From contig CBDUST010000093.1 of NCBI GenBank assembly GCA_965369945.1, positions 1-14,038 on the forward strand: DNA of 14,038 nucleotides, given 5' to 3'. Numbering within the stretch: position 1 is the stretch's first letter; every line of letters begins with the position of its first letter. Below the pieces are notes generated by a model, which was given only the letters and a program-made list of their open reading frames with translations, searched no databases and was not told the DNA's origin. The position numbers and the translations under genes are program-made. The DNA is from JADFNO01 sp965369945 (GTDB lineage: Bacteria; Planctomycetota; Phycisphaerae; Phycisphaerales; SM1A02). Below, piece after piece: positions 1 through 6,322 of this stretch.

Positions 1-848
1 GACATGTAACACAGGCCATCGGACGCCAGGATTCGTTTGATCTCTTGACAATGTCGCTCGACCTGGTTCGCCAGCAAGATGCTTCGCAGTGCCTCCATTG
101 TAGGAAGTAGGCGGCTCTCTTCGCGCTGCTTGGGTCGGCCGAGTTCATCTGCGGCGCGAAACGCAAAATAATCGTAGGGCTCTTGATCGAGTTGCGACAC
201 GACCATCGATGAGGTGACCAAATCGACACTATCGTCATCAATACTCAGCGGCGTATGGTAACTCTTGACGCGATGCGCCAAGTCGTTGATCTCGGTAAAC
301 GCCTGTTTCCAAGTGCGCACGTCACGCAGCGTCTGGGGCACACGTTGGGCGAATTCGCTGGCATATCCGCCGGTCACGTCTTCGTACATCACGTTCGGTC
401 GATCGGCCCGCTCAAACGCAGCACACCGTATCGGCTCATCTTCGGTCGGCTTGTAGTGATCACACACCGTCGCCGCAGTTGAATCCGGCGGTTGGTAATG
501 ACGACAGTACGCGCCCGGACACTCGATCGTCGGATCACAGTAAATACAACACGGCGACCCATTCTCAGCAGCACTAATAATCGAACAATCAAGACCCGAA
601 TCGATCGAATCAGGCATCCAGTCCACGAGATGAACCGTAGCCCCGCCTCCAACAAACAGGTCATACGGGATGTCGTTGAGCACTCCGGCGCCGAGGCACG
701 CAATTACCTTCGGCGATTTCGCCTCAAATACACGGCTGATGTTCGCCCGCTGCTGCTCGAACGCCTCACGGAAGCGCAAACAACATTCCCGGTAGGATTC
801 GGCATCATCTTGTCGTCCCGACAGATAGTCTTTCCAAGCGACTGTCAT
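1..848 (-). CDS. Class I SAM-dependent methyltransferase-like protein with Cys-rich insert (partial, C-terminus off window)
   Basis: The frame is open for 282 codons from an ATG at 848 to the left edge, so the C-terminus is missing. Residues 47-55 (KVIACLGAG) resemble methyltransferase motif I, and an acidic residue ends the next strand (VHLVDW, D76). Residues 202-220 (IDDDSVDLVTSSMVVSQL) resemble the motif IV region, and IKRILASDG near 270 fits the following helix-strand. Between motifs I and IV lies an insert with cysteines at 100, 101, 104, 110, 115 and 129 (CCIYC...C...C...C), which could bind zinc or a cluster. By family knowledge such proteins move methyl groups from S-adenosylmethionine; the substrate cannot be told. 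The plus-strand gene at 1029 is divergent. I see no clear ribosome binding site. The fold call is inferred from motifs only. Confidence 0.68.
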   Translation of the reverse strand, partial: MTVAWKDYLSGRQDDAESYRECCLRFREAFEQQRANISRVFEAKSPKVIACLGAGVLNDIPYDLFVGGGATVHLVDWMPDSIDSGLDCSIISAAENGSPCCIYCDPTIECPGAYCRHYQPPDSTAATVCDHYKPTEDEPIRCAAFERADRPNVMYEDVTGGYASEFAQRVPQTLRDVRTWKQAFTEINDLAHRVKSYHTPLSIDDDSVDLVTSSMVVSQLDQEPYDYFAFRAADELGRPKQREESRLLPTMEALRSILLANQVERHCQEIKRILASDGLCYM

Positions 849-948
849 AATGATCGCCTCCCGGATCACCGATCAACACCGCCGACCGCTCGCACCGCGA
901 TTTCATCGGCGTGACCCCAAACATCGCTTGAAAGGTGTCGGGAGTCTT

Positions 949-978
949 TTGCTTGATGTAGCTGTGATACTGTAAACT
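949..978 (+). promoter_or_regulatory. Possible sigma-70-like promoter
   Basis: TTGCTT (949-954) and TAAACT (973-978) are separated by 18 bp and lie 51 bp before the ATG at 1029. Each box departs from the consensus, so this is only a candidate. The stretch 849-1028 between the two divergent genes holds nothing else I can name. Confidence 0.2.
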
Positions 979-1028
979 CTCCTGTTGAAAACGACCCCCG
1001 ACCCCTCTTTGCCAGACAGAACAGCCAG

Positions 1029-1403
1029 ATGCCTGACCAACCCTCCGAGACCGATCTCGCCCGGAAATTGATCGAGACCTTTCATCTAAGTGTGGCAGAG
1101 CGAGCGGCGCTTCCTGCTGGCACCGTCAGTCTCCGTTATCTAGTATCGATCGTTCGTGACACTCTGTTGGACTCAGGGTGGTTTCCGCGTGGAAGTACTC
1201 CAGATATCAACGGCGATGGAGCAGCCATCGAGGCCATGAAGTTAGGCTACCGAATATACAGACGCCATGAGATCGGTGTTATGAGATTCGGTCCCGTACG
1301 AACAAAGCGCGTGTTCTCGCTAGAAAGGGCGGTTCGTATATACCTTGAGCATTACTCCTTCCATAACGACATCGACGGTGTCCCAATCGACTGGACGAAA
1401 TGA
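1029..1403 (+). CDS. Hypothetical protein, 124 aa
   Basis: I do not recognise this protein. It is a soluble 124-residue product without signal peptide or membrane segment. The N-terminal half reads as a helix pair (DLARKLIETFHLSVAERAAL, then SLRYLVSIVRDTLLDSGWF). The C-terminal half ends in aromatic and charged residues (RIYLEHYSFHNDIDGVPIDW). The amino-acid mix is typical of a real protein and the open frame on the opposite strand is less protein-like. No good Shine-Dalgarno precedes the ATG. It stands alone, divergent from the methyltransferase-like gene and convergent with asnS. Codons such as ata, cta and aga are more frequent than in the chaperonin genes, which could reflect low expression or foreign origin. 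Confidence 0.55.
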   Translation: MPDQPSETDLARKLIETFHLSVAERAALPAGTVSLRYLVSIVRDTLLDSGWFPRGSTPDINGDGAAIEAMKLGYRIYRRHEIGVMRFGPVRTKRVFSLERAVRIYLEHYSFHNDIDGVPIDWTK

Positions 1404-1424
1404 TACAGGGCTAAACACAGAGTC

Positions 1425-1450
1425 AAAACAAGGGCTCCCAACCCCTTGTT
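1425..1450 (-). terminator. Probable intrinsic terminator for asnS
   Basis: Arms AACAAGGG (1427-1434) and CCCTTGTT (1443-1450) form a perfect 8-bp stem with an 8-nt loop. Read on the minus strand the stem is followed by TTGA after the TTGTT arm, giving a short U-rich tail. It lies about 110 bp after the asnS stop. On the plus strand no T-run follows, so the minus direction is more likely. Confidence 0.45.
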
Positions 1451-1454
1451 CCCT

Positions 1455-1473
1455 AGAACTCCGCGTTCTTCGG
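1455..1473. repeat. 19-bp direct repeat, outer copy of the asnS 3' end
   Basis: AGAACTCCGCGTTCTTCGG at 1455-1473 is identical to 1561-1579. The inner copy encodes the last six asnS residues (PKNAEF); the outer copy lies beyond the gene. Read on the minus strand the outer copy still spells PKNAEF, followed by TAG instead of TGA. Similarity fades beyond the 19 bp. Confidence 0.85.
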
Positions 1474-1524
1474 TCTGTGCAATTCGGCCGAGACCGCTCG
1501 CGAGGACGCGGCGGCTCGCTTCTC

Positions 1525-1556
1525 ATGCCTCGATGCCTTGATGCCCCGATGCCTCT
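1525..1556. repeat. Four tandem 8-bp units
   Basis: ATGCCTCG, ATGCCTTG, ATGCCCCG and ATGCCTCT follow one another without gaps just after the asnS stop. The copies differ only at positions 6 to 8. The unit is non-coding and lies between the two 19-bp direct repeats. Confidence 0.8.
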
Positions 1557-1558
1557 CC

Positions 1559-2962
1559 TCAGAACTCCGCGTTCTTCGGGGTCCGTGGGAACGGAATCAC
1601 ATCACGGATGTTCGCCATGCCGGTCGCGTAAATGATGGTTCGCTCAAATCCGAGTCCGAAGCCTGCATGCGGCACCGTGCCGTAGCGGCGCAGGTCGCGG
1701 TACCACCAATATGGCTCCGAAGGCAGGCCCATTTCCGCGATGCGCTGATCCAACACATCAAGCCGTTCCTCGCGCTGCGAGCCGCCGATGATTTCGCCAA
1801 TTCCGGGGGCCAGCACATCCATCGCCGCTACCGTCTTGCCATCATCATTGCAACGCATATAGAACGCTTTGATTTCCTTAGGGTAGTTCATTACGACGAC
1901 CGGCCGCTTGACGTAGTCCTCGGTCAGGTAGCGTTCGTGCTCTGTCTGCAAGTCGCGGCCCCATTCAACGGGGAACTCGAAACTCTTGCCCGATTTCTGT
2001 AGGGCTGTGATCGCGTCGGAATATTCCATCCGCTCAAAGCTCGAGCTAACAAAGGCTTCCACGCGCTTGATCGCATCCGGCTCGATGCGCTTCTCGAAGA
2101 ACGCCATGTCGTCAGTTCGCTCCTCGAGCAGGGCACGGTAGATGTACTTCAAAAAATCCTCTGCAAGATCAGCATTATCGTTCAGGTCGGCAAACGCGAT
2201 CTCCGGCTCGATCATCCAGAATTCAGCCAAATGGCGCGGCGTGTTGGAGTTCTCGGCACGGAACGTTGGGCCGAACGTATAGACCTTGGTCAGCGCTTCG
2301 CAATAACACTCCACGTTCAACTGTCCGGAAACGGTCAAATACGCAGAGCGACCGAAGAAATCCTCGCTGAAATCGACCGCGCCGTCTTCATTGCGCGGTA
2401 GGTTGACAAGGTCTAGCGTGGAAACACCAAACATCTCACCGGCGCCTTCACAATCGCTGGCGGTGATGATCGGCGTGTGAATCCACGAAAAACCATTCTC
2501 GTCAAAGTAACGGTGTACCGCCATGGCCAAACAATGGCGTACTCGCGCGACCGCCCCGAATGTGTTGGTGCGCGGACGAAGGTGCGCTACCTCGCGCAAG
2601 TATTCGAACGTATGACGTTTTGCTGCGATCGGATAGGTGTCCGGATCGTCCACCCAGCCGACGATCTCAATGGACGATGCCTGCACCTCAAACGCCTGCC
2701 CCTTCCCTTGCGATTCCACAAGTTCGCCTTGAACGATCACCGAGCAGCCTGCGGTGATTCGAAGAACATCCGCTTCGTAGTTATCGAGTGTGTTGGGGGC
2801 AACGACTTGAATGGGATCGAAGCACGAACCGTCGTGGACGTTGAGAAACGACAGGCCAGCCTTGGAGTCGCGGCGGGTGCGGATCCATCCCTTGACTGTC
2901 ACCTGAGAACCCACGGGGACTCGCCCCGCCAAGGCGTCAACCACCATCACATCCGACATCAT
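1559..2962 (-). CDS. asnS: Asparaginyl-tRNA synthetase
   Basis: This cytoplasmic enzyme joins asparagine to tRNA-Asn using ATP. The product has 467 residues, the usual bacterial length. The N-terminal part (about 17-100) is the anticodon-binding OB fold (VTVKGWIRTRRDSKAGLSF). The class II catalytic core follows: motif 2 with FRAENSNTPRHLAEFWMIEPE near 230-250 and motif 3 with GFGLGFERTIIYATG near 435-449, ending in the conserved IRDVIPFPRTPKNAEF. The start at 2962 has AAGGAA six to seven bases upstream. A second ATG follows directly, so the product may start one residue later. A short upstream open frame overlaps the start by ATGA. The 3' end is duplicated downstream. Having its own AsnRS suggests the cell charges tRNA-Asn directly. 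Confidence 0.97.
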   Translation of the reverse strand: MMSDVMVVDALAGRVPVGSQVTVKGWIRTRRDSKAGLSFLNVHDGSCFDPIQVVAPNTLDNYEADVLRITAGCSVIVQGELVESQGKGQAFEVQASSIEIVGWVDDPDTYPIAAKRHTFEYLREVAHLRPRTNTFGAVARVRHCLAMAVHRYFDENGFSWIHTPIITASDCEGAGEMFGVSTLDLVNLPRNEDGAVDFSEDFFGRSAYLTVSGQLNVECYCEALTKVYTFGPTFRAENSNTPRHLAEFWMIEPEIAFADLNDNADLAEDFLKYIYRALLEERTDDMAFFEKRIEPDAIKRVEAFVSSSFERMEYSDAITALQKSGKSFEFPVEWGRDLQTEHERYLTEDYVKRPVVVMNYPKEIKAFYMRCNDDGKTVAAMDVLAPGIGEIIGGSQREERLDVLDQRIAEMGLPSEPYWWYRDLRRYGTVPHAGFGLGFERTIIYATGMANIRDVIPFPRTPKNAEF

Positions 2963-3126
2963 CGTGCTTCCTTAACCGCCAGACGATCGACTCGGCGGAC
3001 GGCCAGTGTAGTCGCGCCAGGTGCCCAGGGGTCCACGCGTGACCGGGTGAAACCGACCGTCACGTCGGCTCCGAGGGCCGCCAATTTGGCAGACGCAAGC
3101 CACGGCAGCATCGCCCCTGTCAGCAC
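2959..3126 (-). CDS. Possible 55-aa ORF overlapping the asnS start
   Basis: A GTG at 3126 opens a 55-codon frame whose TGA overlaps the asnS ATG as ATGA, the usual arrangement for coupled translation. The end of the peptide (LAALGADVTVGFTRSRVDPW, then ATTLAVRRVDRLAVKEAR) reads like a natural protein tail. An in-frame TGA lies 12 bases before the GTG. It may be a small upstream gene, the remnant of a larger one, or chance in GC-rich DNA. I do not recognise it. Confidence 0.25.
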   Translation of the reverse strand: MLTGAMLPWLASAKLAALGADVTVGFTRSRVDPWAPGATTLAVRRVDRLAVKEAR

Positions 3127-3166
3127 GTAGCGGGCCCCTCAACAGCCAAGCCAATCGCAAACCACT

Positions 3167-3183
3167 GTAAATGAAGCATTTAC
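3167..3183. promoter_or_regulatory. 17-bp palindrome, candidate operator
   Basis: GTAAATG (3167-3173) and CATTTAC (3177-3183) are perfect 7-bp inverted arms around AAG. It is AT-rich within GC-rich DNA and lies between asnS (minus) and the receiver-groESL block (plus), 84 bp before the first plus-strand start. The form fits a dimeric regulator site. It is not the CIRCE sequence. Confidence 0.35.
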
Positions 3184-3266
3184 CTCCGTAAGCCGCTGAG
3201 GCATTGCGGCACGAGCCTTGCCTCTAGCTTGTCGGCCGCAGTTGGCCACAAGGGTGTTCCTGTGCC

Positions 3267-3743
3267 ATGAACAACGCCACGCCAACCACTTCCCAACCGC
3301 CCAGAGGCTCACGGTTGAACCTCCTGCTGTCCTATGGCGGGTGGCGGGAAACCACGGCCATCGGGCAGCTGCCGCAGTTGCTCGCACCCATGGGCATCCA
3401 CAGCATCCGGGTCGATACCGGCGAGGAGGCGGCACACGCCATCGACCAGTTCGCCATCCACATCGCCGTCGTGGACCTGGCCATACCCCTGCAACGCACG
3501 GCCTCTTCCAAGGCCGGTGGGGCGAGAATTCTTCAACTGCTCCGCCGACTCGAGCAGCCGCCGCCCACGGTCGTCATTAGGCCGCCCCAAGTTACCGCCA
3601 GCCAGAGTGCGCGCGGCCTGACCGATGCGTTGCGTGAAGGCGCCTTCGCGGTGCTGGATCGACCCATCGAGATTGAAAGTATGCTCGAAGTTATGCGACG
3701 AATACTGCAACGGCATTACGCCGACGTGTGGCCGTTATCGTGA
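3267..3743 (+). CDS. Degenerate response-regulator receiver-like protein
   Basis: The product has 158 residues and a receiver-like alternation of strands and helices. The aspartate of the third strand is kept (IAVVDLAIPL, D70). The acidic pair expected after strand 1 is missing (LNLLLSYGGWRE). The conserved lysine before proline is replaced by arginine (VLDRPIEI, R132). After D70 an insert (QRTASSKAGG) precedes the next helix. No output domain follows. It may therefore act as a phosphorylation-independent or partner-binding receiver, which is inference. It ends 62 bp before groES on the same strand with no terminator between, so it probably heads the chaperonin transcript. No strong Shine-Dalgarno precedes the ATG at 3267. 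Confidence 0.62.
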   Translation: MNNATPTTSQPPRGSRLNLLLSYGGWRETTAIGQLPQLLAPMGIHSIRVDTGEEAAHAIDQFAIHIAVVDLAIPLQRTASSKAGGARILQLLRRLEQPPPTVVIRPPQVTASQSARGLTDALREGAFAVLDRPIEIESMLEVMRRILQRHYADVWPLS

Positions 3744-3761
3744 AGACTACTACTGATCTAC

Positions 3762-3777
3762 TGAGGCCAACGCCTCA
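3762..3777 (+). promoter_or_regulatory. Small hairpin in the groES leader
   Basis: TGAGGC and GCCTCA form a perfect 6-bp stem with loop CAAC, 28 bp before the groES ATG and just upstream of its AGGAG ribosome binding site. No T-run follows, so it is not a terminator. It could affect mRNA processing or translation. Confidence 0.3.
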
Positions 3778-3805
3778 CACTTACTAATTTCAGGAGATCT
3801 GAGAC

Positions 3806-4096
3806 ATGAATGTGCGACCTCTCGGGGACAAGATTCTCGTCAAGCGAGCGGAGCCGGAAACCAAGACCGACGCGGGCATCTACCTGCCTGAGTCCGCCAA
3901 GGACAAACCCAAAGAAGGCAAGGTCATCGCCCTCGGCAGCGGACGGCTCAACAAAGACACTGGTGAGTACATCCCCTTTACGGTTAAAAAGGGCGACCGG
4001 GTCATCTTCACCTCGTACGCTGGTACCGAAATCAAGATCGGTGATGAGGACATCCTCATCGTTACCGAAGACGACATCCTCGGCGTGATCGATTGA
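3806..4096 (+). CDS. groES: Co-chaperonin GroES (Cpn10)
   Basis: GroES forms the heptameric lid of the GroEL folding chamber in the cytoplasm. The product has 96 residues, the normal length. It begins MNVRPLGDKILVKR, a standard GroES start. The mobile loop that contacts GroEL is at about 16-33 (AEPETKTDAGIYLPESAK). The core follows with EGKVIALGSG and KKGDRVIFTSYAGTEIKIGDEDILIVTEDDILGVI. The ribosome binding site AGGAG lies about nine bases before the ATG. It is followed after 69 bp by a small unrecognised gene rather than directly by groEL, an unusual order. No CIRCE operator is visible upstream, so HrcA control by that element is unlikely here. Confidence 0.97.
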   Translation: MNVRPLGDKILVKRAEPETKTDAGIYLPESAKDKPKEGKVIALGSGRLNKDTGEYIPFTVKKGDRVIFTSYAGTEIKIGDEDILIVTEDDILGVID

Positions 4097-4101
4097 GAAA
4101 A

Positions 4102-4165
4102 AGGCACTAGGCACTAGGCACTAGGCATCAGCTAACAACCAACTACCAACTACCAAGGACCAACA
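4102..4165. repeat. Two adjacent heptamer tandem repeats
   Basis: AGGCACT is repeated three times exactly (4102-4122) with a partial fourth copy. After ten bases a second heptamer follows: CCAACTA (4139-4145), CCAACTA (4146-4152), CCAAGGA (4153-4159) and CCAACA up to the next ATG. The AAGGA in the third copy may serve as the ribosome binding site of the gene at 4166. Such repeats can change length by replication slippage. Confidence 0.85.
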
Positions 4166-4399
4166 ATGGAACGCGGCCCGCTGATCGACATTCTCCGTGA
4201 AATGAAGGACTCCGACAAGGAGCTGGACATCATCCTGTTCGGAGGTGGTGAGGACCGACCCTTCGAGATTAGAAACGTCGTGGAAGTCGAGGAGCTCAAG
4301 AGTTCCCAAGGCATTCGCGTCACCACCGAGCAGAATTACATCTGGCTCGATGCTTCGCACGTTTCAGCCGCGTACCAGGCTCGCTCCGATCTCACTTGA
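4166..4399 (+). CDS. Unrecognised 77-aa protein inside the groESL operon
   Basis: I do not recognise a family. The product is small, acidic and soluble. It begins with a helix (GPLIDILREMKDSDKELD), then reads as a set of beta strands (LDIILFGG, PFEIRNVVEVEEL, GIRVTTEQNYIWLDASHVSAAY). This order resembles small LSm or SH3-like barrels in outline only. The frame sits between groES (69 bp upstream) and groEL (85 bp downstream), all on one strand, so it is very likely co-transcribed with them. A role in chaperonin assembly, substrate choice or regulation is therefore inferred from position alone. Its codon use matches groES and groEL, which supports a real gene. Confidence 0.8.
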   Translation: MERGPLIDILREMKDSDKELDIILFGGGEDRPFEIRNVVEVEELKSSQGIRVTTEQNYIWLDASHVSAAYQARSDLT

Positions 4400-4415
4400 A
4401 CCAACCAAAGTCTTC

Positions 4416-4432
4416 GTCGCCTACCCGGCGAC
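4416..4432 (+). promoter_or_regulatory. Intercistronic hairpin before groEL
   Basis: GTCGCC (4416-4421) and GGCGAC (4427-4432) pair perfectly around loop TACCC, 17 bp after the stop of the 77-aa gene and 52 bp before groEL. No T-run follows. It may protect or process the operon mRNA. Confidence 0.35.
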
Positions 4433-4484
4433 ACGTTGAACATTTGATAAATGACACTTTCCGCAACCAAAAGGAAACACAATA

Positions 4485-6119
4485 ATGGCTGCTAAACAAA
4501 TCGCCTACGACAACGATGCACGCGAAAAGATACTTCGCGGCATTCAGAAACTCGCAAGGGCTGTCAAGGTTACGCTTGGCCCCTCCGGGCGTGTCGTTGT
4601 ACTGGAAAAATCCTTCGGCGCGCCGACCGTCACCAAAGACGGCGTGACTGTCGCTAAGGAAATCGAGCTTGACGATGCCTACGAGAACATGGGCGCACAG
4701 ATGGTCAAGGAGGTCGCGTCCAAGTCTTCAAAGGATGCCGGCGACGGAACCACCACCGCCACAATCTATGCCGAAGCGATCTTTGCCGAAGGCCTCAAGA
4801 ACATTACCGCCGGCGGAAACGCCAATCAGATCAAGCGCGGCATCGACAAGGCCGTGAATGCGATCGTCGATGAGCTTGGCCGAATGTCAAAGACCGTCAG
4901 CTCATCCAACGAGATCGCCCAAGTCGGCACCTGCGCCGCCAACCAGGATGAACAAATCGGCAAGATCATTGCCGAAGCGATGGACAAGGTCGGCAAGGAC
5001 GGCGTCATCACCGTCGAGGAAGGGCAGTCACTGGAAACCGAAGTCGAACTCCTCGAAGGCATGCAGTTTGACAAGGGTTATCTCAGTCCACACTTCGTCA
5101 CAGACGTCGCGGCGATGGAATGTGTGCTCAACGATGCGTACATCCTCATCCACGAGAAGAAGCTTTCCAGCGCCAAGGATCTGCTGCCGATCCTCGGAAA
5201 AGTTTCCGAGACGGGCAAGGCTCTGCTCATCATCGCTGAGGACATCGAAAGTGAAGCGCTTGCAACGCTGGTCGTCAACAAGCTGCGCGGCGTACTGAAG
5301 ATTTGTGCCGTCAAGGCGCCGGGCTTCGGCGATCGGCGTAAGGCTATGCTCGAAGACATCGCGATCCTCGCCGGCGGTAAGCCGATCATGGAAGAGCTCG
5401 GCATCGACCTGGAGAACATTACCCTCAACGACCTGGGGCGAGCCAAGAAGATCAGTATTGATAAGGACAACACGACGATCGTCGAAGGGGCGGGCAAAAC
5501 ATCCGACATCAAGGGGCGGATCGAACAGCTCCGCGCTCAGGCTGAGGCGTCAAGCTCCGAATACGATCGTGAGAAGATCGAGGAGCGCCTGGCGAAGCTG
5601 GCCGGCGGCGTGGCCCAAGTCAACGTCGGTGCGGCCACTGAAGTTGAGATGAAAGAGAAGAAGGCCCGTGTTGAAGATGCACTCCATGCGTGTCGCGCTG
5701 CGGTCGAGGAAGGGATCCTCCCAGGCGGCGGTGTAGCCGTGCTTCAAGCACGAAAGAAGCTCGACGGGCTTCGTAAGAAATGCACCGGCGATGAGAAGAT
5801 CGGCGTGGATATCGTCATTCGTGCGTTGACTTCACCGATCAAGCAGATCGCGATCAACACCGGCCTGGACGGCTCCATCGTCGCCCAGAAGGTCGAAGAG
5901 TCCAACGACCCCAACTTCGGCTTCAATGCGATGACACAAAAATACACCGACCTGGTCAAGGATGGCGTGATCGTCCCCACCAAGGTCGAGCGCATCGCAC
6001 TACAAAACGCTGCATCCGTAGCAAGTTTGCTGCTGACAACGGACGCTGCGATCGTGGAAATCAAGGAGAAGAAGGACAAGGTCGGCTCCGGCGCCGGCAT
6101 GGATGACATGGATTACTAA
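4485..6119 (+). CDS. groEL: Chaperonin GroEL (Cpn60)
   Basis: GroEL is the 14-subunit ATP-driven folding chamber of the cytoplasm. The product has 544 residues, close to the usual 540-550. Visible landmarks are VTLGPSGR (29-36), TKDGVTVAKEIEL (50-62) and the ATP-binding GDGTTT (86-91). The apical domain includes EGMQFDKGYLSPHFVTD. The region around RVEDALHACRAAVEEGILPGGG holds the aspartate needed for ATP hydrolysis. The tail ends GSGAGMDDMDY and lacks the Gly-Gly-Met repeats found in many GroEL proteins. AAGGAA stands about ten bases before the ATG. A strong terminator starts 14 bp after the stop, so groEL closes the operon. Only one groEL copy is in the window; others may exist elsewhere. 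Confidence 0.98.
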   Translation: MAAKQIAYDNDAREKILRGIQKLARAVKVTLGPSGRVVVLEKSFGAPTVTKDGVTVAKEIELDDAYENMGAQMVKEVASKSSKDAGDGTTTATIYAEAIFAEGLKNITAGGNANQIKRGIDKAVNAIVDELGRMSKTVSSSNEIAQVGTCAANQDEQIGKIIAEAMDKVGKDGVITVEEGQSLETEVELLEGMQFDKGYLSPHFVTDVAAMECVLNDAYILIHEKKLSSAKDLLPILGKVSETGKALLIIAEDIESEALATLVVNKLRGVLKICAVKAPGFGDRRKAMLEDIAILAGGKPIMEELGIDLENITLNDLGRAKKISIDKDNTTIVEGAGKTSDIKGRIEQLRAQAEASSSEYDREKIEERLAKLAGGVAQVNVGAATEVEMKEKKARVEDALHACRAAVEEGILPGGGVAVLQARKKLDGLRKKCTGDEKIGVDIVIRALTSPIKQIAINTGLDGSIVAQKVEESNDPNFGFNAMTQKYTDLVKDGVIVPTKVERIALQNAASVASLLLTTDAAIVEIKEKKDKVGSGAGMDDMDY

Positions 6120-6133
6120 GAAAAAGAGGAACC

Positions 6134-6177
6134 GGGCATCAGGCGCTCGACACTAGCGTCTGGTGTCCGACCTTTTT
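6134..6177 (+). terminator. Intrinsic terminator of the groESL operon
   Basis: Arms 6134-6147 (GGGCATCAGGCGCT) and 6155-6168 (AGCGTCTGGTGTCC) pair over 14 positions as RNA, three of them G-U, around a 7-nt loop. CCTTTTTCT follows. An A-rich run lies before the stem, so it may also work for minus-strand transcripts. Confidence 0.88.
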
Positions 6178-6261
6178 CTACTCCTTGGAGGGGAGCTACT
6201 AAGGAAGGGCAACGGACTGCCCATGTTTCAGTTCGAGAAGAACAATTCAGTACATCGTTCC

Positions 6262-6293
6262 CAGCCGGTCGGCGATAGCCGCCCGGCTGTTTT
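6262..6293 (+). terminator. Second terminator-like hairpin
   Basis: CAGCCGG (6262-6268) pairs with CCGGCTG (6283-6289). Inside, CGGC pairs with GCCG around loop GATA, with one T-C mismatch. TTTT follows directly. It stands 94 bp beyond the groEL terminator and 30 bp before the next gene. It may back up the first terminator or end a small transcript starting in between. Confidence 0.6.
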
Positions 6294-6322
6294 GATGCTA
6301 ATAACTGCTAAGAACTAATCAC

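Noticed and set aside
492..914. 140-codon plus-strand open frame opposite the methyltransferase-like gene
   Set aside because: The minus-strand frame shows methyltransferase motifs throughout; the plus-strand product has an unnatural Arg/Thr-rich composition.
805..1014. Minus-strand open frame with protein-like text (YHSYIKQKTPDTFQAMFGVTP)
   Set aside because: It has no start in a suitable place, overlaps the methyltransferase start in another frame and matches no family I know; a remnant is possible but unsupported.
2477..3130. 217-codon open frame on the plus strand opposite asnS
   Set aside because: It lies antisense to the well-supported asnS, is rich in Arg and His without protein motifs, and fits a GC-driven shadow.
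3139..3435. 98-codon minus-strand frame opposite the receiver-like gene
   Set aside because: Trp/Arg/Cys-rich product typical of an antisense shadow.
3744..3805. Search for a CIRCE operator before groES
   Set aside because: No TTAGCACTC/GAGTGCTAA pair or close variant is present on either strand here.
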